Source of the DNA: Cyclobacterium roseum
GTDB lineage: Bacteria; Bacteroidota; Bacteroidia; Cytophagales; Cyclobacteriaceae
Assembly: GCF_010119225.1 (NCBI RefSeq)
Contig: NZ_WNKF01000007.1
Location: 62,001 to 126,000, forward strand
Length of the DNA stretch: 64,000 nt
Direction of reading: 5' to 3'
Shown: piece by piece, positions 8,775-18,075 of the stretch
How the letters are laid out: each line of letters starts with the position of its first letter
Position numbering within the stretch: the stretch's first letter is position 1
Translations under genes and position numbers: made by a program
The notes under the pieces: model-generated
What the model was told of the DNA's origin: nothing
What the model saw: only the letters and a program-made list of their open reading frames with translations
Databases searched by the model: none

Positions 8775-11700
8775 TCACACCTCAGCCGACACCTTGGACA
8801 AAAGTTTCTCCTCCAGTATCCCCTTCACTTCCGGTTTGCAGCTCCCACAGCCCAGGCCCGCACCGGTTTGTTGACAGAGTTGGCGGAATTCACTGCATCC
8901 TGATCGGATAGCTTTGGTAAGATTCCCTTTACCGACGTTTCCGCAGGTACAAACCAGTTCTCCGATCAATTCTTCTGCGGAAGCTTTGCCTCTAAGTAAT
9001 TCCTGTCGCTTGCTGGAGAGTTCGGTCCGTTCCTCAATGAGGGTTTTAAATTCGGCAAACTCTGACTTGTCTCCCATTAGAATGGCTCCCACCAATCGGT
9101 CCTGGTAAACGATGCATTTTTTATAGTAGGTCTGGGCGGTGTCGATCAGTAAAATCTCCTCGTATCCCTCTGCATTCGCAGGCACTTCCGGAAGGCCTAT
9201 CGAGCAGAGGTCCAGGTCCGCAAATTTCAATATATTCATCGGGACATTTCCCTGGTAAAGGCTGAGCAAATCGCCGGAAATAAAACGAGCGGCACAATCG
9301 GCCTGATTTTCGGCTGCAGCCGTGATGCCATTGAGTTTTCCCTGGAATTCGGCGATTTCACCCATTGCAAAAATGTCCGGGTCACTCGTCTGAAGGTAAT
9401 TGTTGACCTTGATTCCCAGGCCACAGGTCAAACCGGCAGATTTACCCAATTCAATGTTGGGACGGGTGCCGATAGCGTAAACGACCGCATTGCAAGGGAT
9501 GGTTTGACCACTTTTTAAACTGGCAATAATGTGTTTTTCCTCTCCGAAGGATTGCAGATGGGCCAATTGATTATTCATAAATAATTGAACCCCCATGTCT
9601 TCCAGCCGGTCGCGCAGCAGGGAGCTGGCCATCGGGTCCAGTTGCCTTTCCATCAAACGGGAGCCTAGCTGTACAATGGTGACCTTCAGGTCGATTTCCC
9701 GCAGCGCGGCGGCCAGCTCCAGCCCCAGCAATCCGCCCCCTACGATCAGCACATGTCCCTTCTTTTCGAGATATTGCTTCAAATCATCTGCATTTTCCCG
9801 GTTTCTCATCGTAAATACGCCAGGCAAATGCATAGGCGCATCTCCGGGAACAAAGGCTCTGCTTCCCGTGGCAAGTATGAGGGTGTTATAATAGTGAACC
9901 CGACCCTTTTCATCGGTTACGGTTTTGTTGGAGCGGTCTATCGATTCGATGCCGTTTTCTACATGAAGATTGACGTTCAAATTGTCCAAATCGGAATCCG
10001 ACTTGAACTTTAACAAGTCCTCCCAGGCCTTATGCCGGTTTACATAATCCGGAAGCAAGACCCGGTTATAAAAGGGGTGTTTTTCTTTGGAGAAGACATG
10101 TATTTCATCCTCCTGGTTACATTCCCGGTAAGAATTAATAAATCGGTAGGCAGCAGCACCCGCGCCCACAATCACTATTTTTTGCTTCGGTTTATGATAA
10201 AGGCTCACCTGTACGACCGAATATTTGAAATCTGGTTGTTTGGAAACCGGGTCAAGGGCATTTCCTGTCAGGTTATTGGCACGGGCAAAGTCATTCTGTA
10301 GGATTTTGCCCCAATGCATGGGTAGGAAAACCACGCCCCTTTTAATGGTATCAGTGATCCTGGCATGTACCCGAACTTCTCCCCTGACTCCCATAACCTG
10401 TACGGTGCTCCCCTCTGTTATTCCCCGTTCCATGGCATCTTCCGGATTAATTTCCAAAAAGGGGCTGGGAAGGTGTTTCTTGAGCTTGTTCACTTTTCCG
10501 GTGCGGGTCATGGTATGCCATTGATCCCGTATCCTTCCGGTAGTCAGAATAAGCGGAAATTCCGCAGAGGGTTTTTCATAATCATTTTTTGGGCCGGAAA
10601 GTTGAATTTGTGCGCGACCGTTTGGGGTAGGAAATTTCTTGTCCGTAAAAAGACGTTTGGTTCCACCCTGAGTCTTGCTCCGAAACGGCCACTGTACCGA
10701 ACCGTGGTTTTTTAAATAATCATAATCCAAACCGGAAATATCGATGTTTGAGCCTTTGGTCATTCGGCAATATTCGGAATACACTTCTTCCATATTGGAG
10801 AATTCGAATCCCGAGAAACCCATTTTTCGGGCAAAGCGAATGAGTATTTCAGCATCCGGAAGGGCCTCTCCGGGTGCATCCGTGAATTTGCTAAGGTGAC
10901 TGATGCGCCGTTCCGAATTGGTCATTATCCCTTCTTTTTCCCCCCAGCCCGCTGCCGGCAAAACCAGATCGGCGTACGGGATGGCTTCGGATTTGTTGGA
11001 AATGTCCTGTACCACCACAAACCTGGCTTTTTTCATTGCTGCCTCTACCTTGCGGGCATCCGGCATGCTCACCATGGGATTGGTGCAGATGATCCATAGG
11101 GCTTTTATGGAGCCATCTTCAATCCCTTCAAATACCTGGGTGGCCGTCTTTCCAGGTTTGGCTGAAATCTCGTCCACTCCCCAGAAATGAGCCACCTCCT
11201 CCCGGTGTTCGGGTACGCTGAGATTGCGGTGGCAGGCAAGTAAGGTAGCCATGCCTCCGACTTCCCGACCTCCCATGGCATTGGGTTGTCCGGTCAGGCT
11301 AAATGGACCGGAACCAGGTTTGCCGATATGCCCGGTGATTAGGTTCAGGTCAATGAGGGCCAGGTTTTTATTCACCCCGTCGGCACTTTGATTGAGGCCC
11401 ATGGTCCAGAGGGAAAGAAAGCCCCTGGCATTACCAATGTGGAAAGCAGTGGTTTTGATTTCCGCTTCAGTGATCCCGCAAATGCTGGCCGCTTCTCTAA
11501 GGGAGATTTTCATCACCATTGCTTTGTAGGCTTCAAACCCGTCCGTATGATTGGAAATGAATTCCAAATCCACGTCGCCCTGCTCAATCAGACACCTACC
11601 CAGGGCATGAAAAAGCACCTCATCGGTCCCGGGGTTTAGTTGCAGGTGCACGTCGGCAATGGCACAACTTTGGGTAACCCGGGGATCGACTACAATAATC

Positions 11701-12296
11701 TTTACATGGGGATTTTCTTCCTTATGTTTTTCGATCCTTCTCCAAAGAATGGGATGGCACCAGGCCGGGTTGGCCCCTGCCACTAAAAAGCAGTCTGCGA
11801 GTTCGATGTCCTCGTAGGCTATGGGTACACTGTCTTCACCCAGCGTTTTGATGTAGCCCATCACGGCCGAACTCATACACAGTCGGGAGTTGGTATCTAC
11901 ATTGTTGGTCTTCAGGTAGCCCTTGGTCAGCTTATTGACCAGGTAATATTCCTCTGTCAGGCATTGGCCGGAAACATAGAAGGCTACCGAATCCGGTCCG
12001 TTTTTTTCAATAATGGAGGAAAATACCGCTGCAGCTCTTTCCAGGGCCGTATCCCAATCCACCTTTTCCAGGGGGTGGGATTTTCCCCAGCGCATTTGAG
12101 GATGAAGTAGCCGGTCCGATTGGTCTTCCACCACGTAATGTAGGTTCATCCCTTTGGAGCACAGCATCCCCTTATTTACCGGATGATCAGGATCTCCTTG
12201 TAGGGTGATTTTTCCTTTCGTATCTTTTTCAGCAAGGATGCCACATCCTACCCCACAGTAAGAACAAGTGCTCTTGTAACGTTCTGCCTTTACCAT
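8775..12296 (-). CDS. Assimilatory nitrate reductase fused to a NirB-type FAD/[2Fe-2S] electron-transfer module
   Basis: 1173 residues. The N-terminal ~700 form a molybdopterin (bis-MGD) oxidoreductase of the Nas/Nap/formate dehydrogenase family: [4Fe-4S] cysteines C11, C14, C18 and C46, and the Mo-ligand candidate C140 in TNSRLCMSSA. A pyridine-nucleotide-disulphide flavoprotein follows (about 703-1010; VGAGAAAYRF and GGGLLGLELAAAL), homologous to the first half of NirB. The end is a BFD-type [2Fe-2S] domain (C1116, C1118, C1150, C1153). In many bacteria the catalytic subunit and its flavoprotein partner (NasA/NasB type) are separate; here one chain could take NADH electrons to nitrate. No signal peptide, so cytoplasmic and assimilatory. 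Starts 26 bases after the transporter gene. Confidence 0.92.
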   Translation of the reverse strand: MVKAERYKSTCSYCGVGCGILAEKDTKGKITLQGDPDHPVNKGMLCSKGMNLHYVVEDQSDRLLHPQMRWGKSHPLEKVDWDTALERAAAVFSSIIEKNGPDSVAFYVSGQCLTEEYYLVNKLTKGYLKTNNVDTNSRLCMSSAVMGYIKTLGEDSVPIAYEDIELADCFLVAGANPAWCHPILWRRIEKHKEENPHVKIIVVDPRVTQSCAIADVHLQLNPGTDEVLFHALGRCLIEQGDVDLEFISNHTDGFEAYKAMVMKISLREAASICGITEAEIKTTAFHIGNARGFLSLWTMGLNQSADGVNKNLALIDLNLITGHIGKPGSGPFSLTGQPNAMGGREVGGMATLLACHRNLSVPEHREEVAHFWGVDEISAKPGKTATQVFEGIEDGSIKALWIICTNPMVSMPDARKVEAAMKKARFVVVQDISNKSEAIPYADLVLPAAGWGEKEGIMTNSERRISHLSKFTDAPGEALPDAEILIRFARKMGFSGFEFSNMEEVYSEYCRMTKGSNIDISGLDYDYLKNHGSVQWPFRSKTQGGTKRLFTDKKFPTPNGRAQIQLSGPKNDYEKPSAEFPLILTTGRIRDQWHTMTRTGKVNKLKKHLPSPFLEINPEDAMERGITEGSTVQVMGVRGEVRVHARITDTIKRGVVFLPMHWGKILQNDFARANNLTGNALDPVSKQPDFKYSVVQVSLYHKPKQKIVIVGAGAAAYRFINSYRECNQEDEIHVFSKEKHPFYNRVLLPDYVNRHKAWEDLLKFKSDSDLDNLNVNLHVENGIESIDRSNKTVTDEKGRVHYYNTLILATGSRAFVPGDAPMHLPGVFTMRNRENADDLKQYLEKKGHVLIVGGGLLGLELAAALREIDLKVTIVQLGSRLMERQLDPMASSLLRDRLEDMGVQLFMNNQLAHLQSFGEEKHIIASLKSGQTIPCNAVVYAIGTRPNIELGKSAGLTCGLGIKVNNYLQTSDPDIFAMGEIAEFQGKLNGITAAAENQADCAARFISGDLLSLYQGNVPMNILKFADLDLCSIGLPEVPANAEGYEEILLIDTAQTYYKKCIVYQDRLVGAILMGDKSEFAEFKTLIEERTELSSKRQELLRGKASAEELIGELVCTCGNVGKGNLTKAIRSGCSEFRQLCQQTGAGLGCGSCKPEVKGILEEKLLSKVSAEV

Positions 12297-12322
12297 ATCC
12301 TTTTTGAATTCAAATGAGAAAT

Positions 12323-13681
12323 TTAACCATTGACCATTTCAGGCTGAAGGATAGCCTCTTGGGTCAATGACTCTTCCAGTTCCTCTTGGGCCACTTTTTC
12401 ATCATACCTGGAAAAGCGGATTAACAAAGAGGACAGGCTGATAACAGAGACGGTGATTCCCAGAAAGAACAAGGCATCCCCATAGCTAAGGCCTTCTACT
12501 TTCAAAAGGAATCCAGCCAAAACGGCTCCCACGTTTCCGCCCGCTCCCACGATACCTGAAATCATACCGATGGCTTTTTTATTTACAAAGGGAACCACAG
12601 AGAAAGTAGCTCCTTCAGCCATTTGCACAAAGAGACTAAAAAGAATCATGGTACCGATGGCTAATGGCAATTGGGTCATTTGAGAGAACAGCATCAGGGC
12701 AACCCCTTCGATGAGTACCAACGCTCCTAAAAAGCTCACCCTTCCTTTTAGCCCCCATTTGAGTCCTGCTTTGTCTCCGAAAAAGCCTCCAAGAGACCGG
12801 GCAAACAAGTTCATCAGTCCGAACAGACCTGCTATTAATCCGGCTGTCTTTAGGTCCAACTGGAAATTATCATGGTAGTAGATCGCAGCAATATTATTAA
12901 TGGTAAGTTCTATACCGAAACAGGCAGCGTAAATCAGAAACAAGGCCCATACCCGACGGTCGGACAGGGCGGCTTTCAGTGCCCCTTTACCATCGGCTTT
13001 TTTCTTTCGTTTATACTCCAAATCTTTTTTGTTAAGGTCTTTGATATTTCCTTCCGGAAAATCCGTGGTCCATTTGTAGTAGGCAATGGCAGTGAGCAGC
13101 ATGGCAAACCCAGGTACCATCATGGCGTATCGCCAGGCATCGGAATCTAGAAACCCAAGAGAAACAAACAGCGCAAAGACGGCCGGCATGACCATTTGCG
13201 TGACACCGCCACCCATATTGCCCCAACCGGCCGAAGTAGCATTGGCGGTGCCCACCACATTGGGAGCAAACATCACCGAGGTGTGATACTGGGTGATCAC
13301 GAAGGATGCGCCGATCACTCCGATAGCCAGCCTGAATAAAAGAAAACTTTCGTAACTATTGCTAAGGCCTATGAGGATGACGGGCACAGCACCCAGGGCA
13401 AGCAGGTAGGTATAGGTAATTCGCGGACCAATACGATCTACCAACCAGCCTATAAATAACCTTGCCAGCACCGTTACCGATACCGAGGCAATAATAATAT
13501 TGCCAATTTGTGACTTGGTTAAATCTAATTCCTCCCGTACGATGGCCATCAAGGGGGCTATTCCAAACCACCCGAAAAAACAAAGAAAGAAGGCAAACCA
13601 GGAAAGGTGAAATGCACGCATCTGCGGGGATTTGAAATCTAAAAGGTTAATGGCGGTGGCTTTTTTGGCTGAAAATTTCAT
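12323..13681 (-). CDS. narK: Nitrate/nitrite transporter, MFS family
   Basis: 452 residues with about twelve hydrophobic segments. Nitrate-porter hallmarks are visible: HLSWFAFFLCFFGWFGIAPL in the first helix and the glycine-rich signature GWGNMGGGVTQ in TM5 (near residue 155). A second Gly-rich segment, GAGGNVGAV, matches the paired signature in the C-terminal half. Soluble, charged ends (AEE-type C-tail DEKVAQEELEESLTQE). First gene of the operon transporter > nitrate reductase > rubredoxin protein > small protein, so uptake and reduction are co-expressed. The name narK follows family usage; NasA/NrtP would be equally fair. A TACGTA box lies 65-70 bases upstream of the ATG. Confidence 0.92.
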   Translation of the reverse strand: MKFSAKKATAINLLDFKSPQMRAFHLSWFAFFLCFFGWFGIAPLMAIVREELDLTKSQIGNIIIASVSVTVLARLFIGWLVDRIGPRITYTYLLALGAVPVILIGLSNSYESFLLFRLAIGVIGASFVITQYHTSVMFAPNVVGTANATSAGWGNMGGGVTQMVMPAVFALFVSLGFLDSDAWRYAMMVPGFAMLLTAIAYYKWTTDFPEGNIKDLNKKDLEYKRKKKADGKGALKAALSDRRVWALFLIYAACFGIELTINNIAAIYYHDNFQLDLKTAGLIAGLFGLMNLFARSLGGFFGDKAGLKWGLKGRVSFLGALVLIEGVALMLFSQMTQLPLAIGTMILFSLFVQMAEGATFSVVPFVNKKAIGMISGIVGAGGNVGAVLAGFLLKVEGLSYGDALFFLGITVSVISLSSLLIRFSRYDEKVAQEELEESLTQEAILQPEMVNG

Positions 13682-13701
13682 TGATTATCTCGATTAATAT
13701 G

Positions 13702-13751
13702 CGAAAATAGGTTCGGTATAGCTCAGGCTTTTTGAGGGTTATTATTACGTA
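13702..13751 (-). promoter_or_regulatory. Probable promoter and TACGTA box of the nitrate operon
   Basis: Plus-strand CGAAAATA (13702-13709) reads TATTTTCG on the minus strand, one mismatch from TAnnTTTG, 21 bases upstream of the transporter ATG. A TACGTA box (13746-13751) sits about 37 bases further upstream and is followed by TATATACGG. Confidence 0.4.
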
Positions 13752-13922
13752 TATATACGGGTGACTATCTAACTCTCCTGATAAAGCGAAATCTTGAAGG
13801 TTTATTTCGGGTTCCTGTTTTATTGCTCATAAACCACTATAAAACCACGAATTGCGTTCGTTATCTCCTATCAGTAAGCTTTGTTTTATCTGAATGCTAA
13901 TATAAGGGATGTTTTATTAAAT

Positions 13923-13968
13923 AAGTAAAAATACGTAAAAAAATTACGTAAAATTTGAAATTTACGTA
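13923..13968. promoter_or_regulatory. Cluster of three TACGTA boxes
   Basis: TACGTA at 13932, 13945 and 13963, with an AAGTA half-site at 13924, all in an A/T-rich setting like that of the other nitrate-island boxes. They lie about 250-285 bases upstream of the transporter ATG, so they could be distal sites for the same regulator or mark another start point. Confidence 0.4.
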
Positions 13969-14245
13969 GTGATTAAGGAAGAAGAGGCTTTTTGTTGGCT
14001 TCCCGGTTTTGAAAATAATCCAGTGTGCATAAAATCGCCTCCTATTTTGGATGGATTTTCTTATCTTTCCAAAAATGAGTGCTGTTGGCTTAAAACGGCA
14101 AGTATGGGGTAGATTTGTTGTCTTCGTTGGGGAGGGAGGATTGGTTAGGGACAGTATGCCCTTGGTTTTTTAGAACGGACATGCCGGTTGAAAACAGAAA
14201 AGATACCCCATTAAACATGGATTCAAAATTTAAGTGTAGGTCTAT

Positions 14246-15007
14246 ATGAGAAAGTTTTCGGTAGTTTTATTAAAAAATGTAGGTTTCGCCTTAATTTTTC
14301 TGAGCGCGTACGTTGCCTGTTCGCCAAAGAGTGAAGCGGATAAAATCATTGATCAATCCATCGCAACCCATGGAGGCAAACGCTTTCAGTCGGCCAAAAT
14401 AAGCTTTGATTTTCGGGAAAGGCAGTACGAAATATTCAAATCTCCGGAACGGTTTCGATATGTAAGGGCTTTTTCCGGCGAGGCTGGTCGGATAGTAGAT
14501 GTGCTTGACAACGAAGGATTTACCCGGAAAATTGAAGGGGAGGAGGTAGCTTTGTCCGATAAAGACAAAGATGCTTATGCTAATTCCGTAAATTCGGTGG
14601 CTTATTTTGCTTTTTTACCCTACGGTCTGAATGATCCGGCGGTGATCAAAACCCATCTGGGGGAAACTCGGCTAGAAGGAAAAACGTACGACCTTATTAA
14701 AGTAACTTTTGAAAAAGAAGGTGGAGGGGAAGATTACGATGACGAATTCCTGTATTGGATCAATAAGGAAAATTTCCGGATGGATTTTATGGCCTATACC
14801 TACCACACCGATGGAGGAGGGGTCCGGTTTCGGAAGGCTAAAAATCAACGAGAGGTCTCCGGAATTCTTTTTCAGGACTATGATAATTATAAGCCCGAGG
14901 ATGAAACAGTAGCCGTGGAGGAAATGCAAGCGTTGTACGAGGAAGGAAATCTGGAACTGCTGTCGGAAATACTTTTAGAAAATATTCAAGTGGAATTGAT
15001 TCAATAG
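14246..15007 (+). CDS. Predicted lipoprotein, DUF6503-like
   Basis: 253 residues. A signal peptide with lipobox-like SAYVAC (Cys near 27) marks a lipoprotein. The mature part begins with EADKIIDQSIATHGG, then SFDFRERQYEI and FRYVRAF, a pattern I associate with the Bacteroidota DUF6503 family (LolA/outer-membrane-lipoprotein-sorting-like beta fold that may hold a lipid). An acidic stretch EKEGGGEDYDDEF lies near 155-167. Function unknown. It is followed 15 bases later by the patatin gene and then by an SGNH esterase, so a role in lipid handling is possible but only by association. Confidence 0.75.
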   Translation: MRKFSVVLLKNVGFALIFLSAYVACSPKSEADKIIDQSIATHGGKRFQSAKISFDFRERQYEIFKSPERFRYVRAFSGEAGRIVDVLDNEGFTRKIEGEEVALSDKDKDAYANSVNSVAYFAFLPYGLNDPAVIKTHLGETRLEGKTYDLIKVTFEKEGGGEDYDDEFLYWINKENFRMDFMAYTYHTDGGGVRFRKAKNQREVSGILFQDYDNYKPEDETVAVEEMQALYEEGNLELLSEILLENIQVELIQ

Positions 15008-15022
15008 AAAAAGGCAGCTACC

Positions 15023-15946
15023 ATGCAGGAGAAAAGAGGACTGGTCATTTCCGGAGGGGGAAGTAAAGGAGCATTTGGAGGTGGAATAGCCGAATACTTG
15101 ATCCGCGATTGCGGTTTCAATTACGAAATATTTGTGGGGACTTCTACGGGAAGCCTGTTGGTGCCACTCCTATCCATAAACGAAATCGAAAAAATCAAGG
15201 CAATCTATACATCGGTTACCCAGGATTGTATTTTTAGCACCAATCCATTTATTATTTCCAAAATTAACGGTGTGTATAAAACCCGCATCAATCATTTTAG
15301 TACGATCAAAATGTTTTTGAAGGGCAAGAAGACTTTTGGTGAAAGCAAAAACCTGTTTAAACTCATCAAGGAAATCATCACGCCTGCAGATTTTGATCGG
15401 ATGAAAGCCAATACCGCAGAAATTTACATCACCGTTTCCAATTTGAGTACGAATAATGTAGAATACAAACGGCTGAAGGATTACGAGTACCACGATTTTT
15501 GTGAATGGATTTGGGCTTCTTCCAATCTGATCCCCTTTATGAGTTTGGTGGAGAAGGACGGCTACGAGTACGCAGATGGCGGGTTTGCAGATTTGGTTCC
15601 GATTTCCGAGGCCATTTACAAGGGGGCAACCGAAATTGATGTGATCGTGTTGAAAGCAAGGGCAGGGAGGGAGATGAAACGACCGGTGCGTAATGCCTTG
15701 GAATTAACGACAAGAGCCTTTGATTTTATGTTGGACCAGATTTCCAGCGATGACATTAAGATCGGCGAATTGCTTGGAAAAAGGCGCAGGGTGAACCTCA
15801 ACTTTTATTACCCACCGGCAGTATTAACGGAAAATTCACTTATTTTTGACCCTTACCAAATGAAAAAATGGTGGCGGCAGGGAAAGCGATTTGCGAAGGA
15901 GCAAAATCCGGTTTGTAAATGTATCGAAATAGGAGTTGACAAATAA
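15023..15946 (+). CDS. Patatin-like phospholipase
   Basis: 307 residues. All patatin motifs are present: the oxyanion-hole loop SGGGSKGAFGGG (10-21), the nucleophile elbow GTSTG with catalytic S41, and the DGG box with catalytic D185 (YADGGFAD). No signal peptide, so probably cytoplasmic or membrane-associated. It hydrolyses acyl esters of lipids; the true substrate is not shown by the sequence. It starts 15 bases after the lipoprotein gene and ends six bases before the SGNH hydrolase, so the three genes look like one operon. Confidence 0.9.
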   Translation: MQEKRGLVISGGGSKGAFGGGIAEYLIRDCGFNYEIFVGTSTGSLLVPLLSINEIEKIKAIYTSVTQDCIFSTNPFIISKINGVYKTRINHFSTIKMFLKGKKTFGESKNLFKLIKEIITPADFDRMKANTAEIYITVSNLSTNNVEYKRLKDYEYHDFCEWIWASSNLIPFMSLVEKDGYEYADGGFADLVPISEAIYKGATEIDVIVLKARAGREMKRPVRNALELTTRAFDFMLDQISSDDIKIGELLGKRRRVNLNFYYPPAVLTENSLIFDPYQMKKWWRQGKRFAKEQNPVCKCIEIGVDK

Positions 15947-15951
15947 ATCAT

Positions 15952-16650
15952 ATGCCACATTCTTGGAAAAAATTCATTTATCTTCCGGCTGCTTTGCTTT
16001 CAATACTGTTGCTAACGGCAATGGACAAGCAGCCCTTGCCAGGGTTATTTGTCATTGGCGATAGCATTTCCATGCAGTACGGCCCGTTCCTTGAACAATA
16101 CGTACAGGGGAAGTGGATCTATGACCGCAAGAGGGACGAAGGATCGAGTTCAGCCAATCTGGATCATCCTGCCGGGGCCAATGGAGGCGACTCGGGCATG
16201 GTGTTGGCCTACCTTCAGCAAAAAGTACAAGACCCATCCTTCCGTCCGGACTTGATGCTGATCAATTGCGGCCTGCACGATATCAAAACCGATGTAAAAA
16301 CAGGAGAGAAGCAGGTTTCCCTGGACGACTATCGCTCCCATCTGGAACAAATGTATACCCTTTTGCAGGAAAAAGGAATCCAAATGGTCTGGATCCGAAC
16401 TACCCCGGTAGACGATGAAACCCACAATTCCAAGCAGCAATCCTTCCACCGCTATGCGGCCGATCTGGAAATTTACAATGCGGTGGCGGATGTGGTTTTC
16501 GAGTCCAGAGGCGTTTCTGTGATTGACCTCCATGGTTTTACAGCGAATTTGGGTGCCGATTTGTTTATCGACCACGTTCATTTTGGCGAGGAAACGCGCG
16601 CCAGGCAAGCCGCTTATATTGCCGGGTTTTTGGATCACTATTTTCAGTAA
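15952..16650 (+). CDS. SGNH/GDSL-family esterase, exported
   Basis: 232 residues. A hydrophobic N-terminal segment (about 8-23) is a signal peptide or anchor. Block I is GDSIS with catalytic S38; block III is NCGLHD, replacing the more usual GxND asparagine block; block V is DHVHFG with D207 and H210 as the acid/base pair. It probably removes acyl or acetyl groups from a carbohydrate or lipid outside the cytoplasm. The gene follows patatin at six bases. Confidence 0.85.
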   Translation: MPHSWKKFIYLPAALLSILLLTAMDKQPLPGLFVIGDSISMQYGPFLEQYVQGKWIYDRKRDEGSSSANLDHPAGANGGDSGMVLAYLQQKVQDPSFRPDLMLINCGLHDIKTDVKTGEKQVSLDDYRSHLEQMYTLLQEKGIQMVWIRTTPVDDETHNSKQQSFHRYAADLEIYNAVADVVFESRGVSVIDLHGFTANLGADLFIDHVHFGEETRARQAAYIAGFLDHYFQ

Positions 16651-16806
16651 GTTCTGACCCTGGGGAAAGCCTTCCAGGAATTTTACATACGGATTGCGAT
16701 TTTGAGAATTTTATTGTTTGATGTTCAATCTGAGTTTTGTATTCATCAATTATTGGAATGGGCTTTATTACAGATTACCTTTACTGAAACACTATATCTT
16801 AATTTT

Positions 16807-18006
16807 ATGGACAGGCCCCTACCCGAGAACGAATTTGACAGGCTTTTGCAGTTGTCTGATTATGACCTGGACCACGTTGAACTGGAAGATCACGTTAAAG
16901 ACCTTGCCAAACTGGCAGCAAAAGTGGCCGGAACCAATATTTCCCTGGTCAATTTGATTGATGCTTATACCCAGTGGAGTGTGGCGAGTGAAGGGATTCC
17001 GGTGATGCAGATGCCCAGAGAGGATTCGGTCTGTCAGTATACTATCATGGGTGATAAACCTTTTGAGATCAAGGATCTTACAAAGGACGAGCGTTTTAAG
17101 GAAAAATTCTATGTAACAGATGATCCCAACCTGAAATATTATTGGGGGGTTCCTTTGAAAAGTGAGTCCGGTATAAATCTGGGAGCTTTGTGTGTGGTGG
17201 ACACGGAGTCCAAGTTCATTAGCCCCGAGAAAGTGGCCTTATTGAAGATCATTGCCGATGAGATTGTCAATCGCCTGAAACTAATAAAAACAGTCTCATT
17301 TTTACAATCTGAAGTCCAAAATGCCAGAGAAAAACAAGAACAGGTAGCCCATGATATCAGAGGACCCATTGGAGGAATCATTGGCCTGGCGCAAATCATC
17401 AAAGAAAAAGGAGATAAAAACCAGTTGGAGGATGTGCTGGAATTCGCCGAAGTCGTTCAAAATAGCGGGAAATCATTATTGGAGTTAGCAGATGAAATTT
17501 TATCCAATAAAGAAGGGGCTAAAAAGGAAGCTGTGCTGGCGGATGATGAATACAATTTACTGAGGCTAAAGGAAAACCTAAAAAATTTATATGAAGTCCA
17601 GGGGGAACAAAAGAAGGTAGATCTACATATAACGCTGGAAGGTGAAAATAAAGAAACTGCTTTTCCGAGAGCAAAATTAGTTCAAATATTGGGAAACCTT
17701 ATCTCCAACGCCATCAAATTTACACCTGAAGGAGGTCAGGTAACCGTAAACTTAACGCTTCTTGAAAAAGCTGGTAAAAAGGAATTATTGGCAGAAGTGA
17801 AAGACACTGGGGCTGGAATGACGGAGGAACAAATCGAAGCTATTCTGAAAGGCGAAGGAAATACGACAAAAGGCACCTCCGGGGAAAAAGGATATGGTTT
17901 TGGTCTTCCCCTGGTAAAGCATCTGATCGATGGTATGGGCGGTACCCTAAAAATTGATTCCCGGCCAAGTGCCTATTCCCTGTTTGAAGTAGCGCTCCCG
18001 GTTTAA
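16807..18006 (+). CDS. GAF-domain histidine kinase
   Basis: 399 residues from ATG 16807 (the frame is open from a TTG at 16702, but family alignment favours MDRPLPENEF). A GAF domain (about 25-160) reads ISLVNLIDAYTQW...DSVCQYTI...YYWGVPL...GALCVVD. The dimerisation helix follows, with H182 in VAHDIRGPIGGI, then a HATPase domain with NLISNAIKFTPEGG, KDTGAGM and GYGFGLPLVKHL. No membrane segment and no receiver domain, so a soluble sensor whose partner regulator is elsewhere. The GAF pattern is common in Bacteroidota light/redox-type kinases, but no chromophore cysteine is evident. Confidence 0.88.
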   Translation: MDRPLPENEFDRLLQLSDYDLDHVELEDHVKDLAKLAAKVAGTNISLVNLIDAYTQWSVASEGIPVMQMPREDSVCQYTIMGDKPFEIKDLTKDERFKEKFYVTDDPNLKYYWGVPLKSESGINLGALCVVDTESKFISPEKVALLKIIADEIVNRLKLIKTVSFLQSEVQNAREKQEQVAHDIRGPIGGIIGLAQIIKEKGDKNQLEDVLEFAEVVQNSGKSLLELADEILSNKEGAKKEAVLADDEYNLLRLKENLKNLYEVQGEQKKVDLHITLEGENKETAFPRAKLVQILGNLISNAIKFTPEGGQVTVNLTLLEKAGKKELLAEVKDTGAGMTEEQIEAILKGEGNTTKGTSGEKGYGFGLPLVKHLIDGMGGTLKIDSRPSAYSLFEVALPV

Positions 18007-18075
18007 TTTTCTGCCTGTTTTGGTTTGAATTGGAGTCCGAAATCGTTTTTTTTGGTAAACCTTTATTTGTTTACC

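Larger units (their letters stand above)
13682..14245. other. Intergenic control region, nitrate operon / lipoprotein gene
   Basis: 564 bases with no convincing gene. The left part holds the transporter promoter (see 13702-13751) and a cluster of further TACGTA boxes (13923-13968). The right part (about 13980-14245) shows no element I can name; a TATCTTTCC at about 14061 is one base from the -7 consensus but lies far from the next ATG. Confidence 0.5.

Noticed and set aside
11388-11639. Plus-strand frames opposite the nitrate reductase
   Set aside because: The minus-strand frame carries all family motifs.
16099-16104. TACGTA within the SGNH gene (others at about 137 and 35478)
   Set aside because: Coding position and no A-tract context; the hexamer alone is common by chance.
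16702-16806. TTG-started N-terminal extension of the GAF kinase
   Set aside because: Rare start codon and no family match; ATG 16807 fits better.
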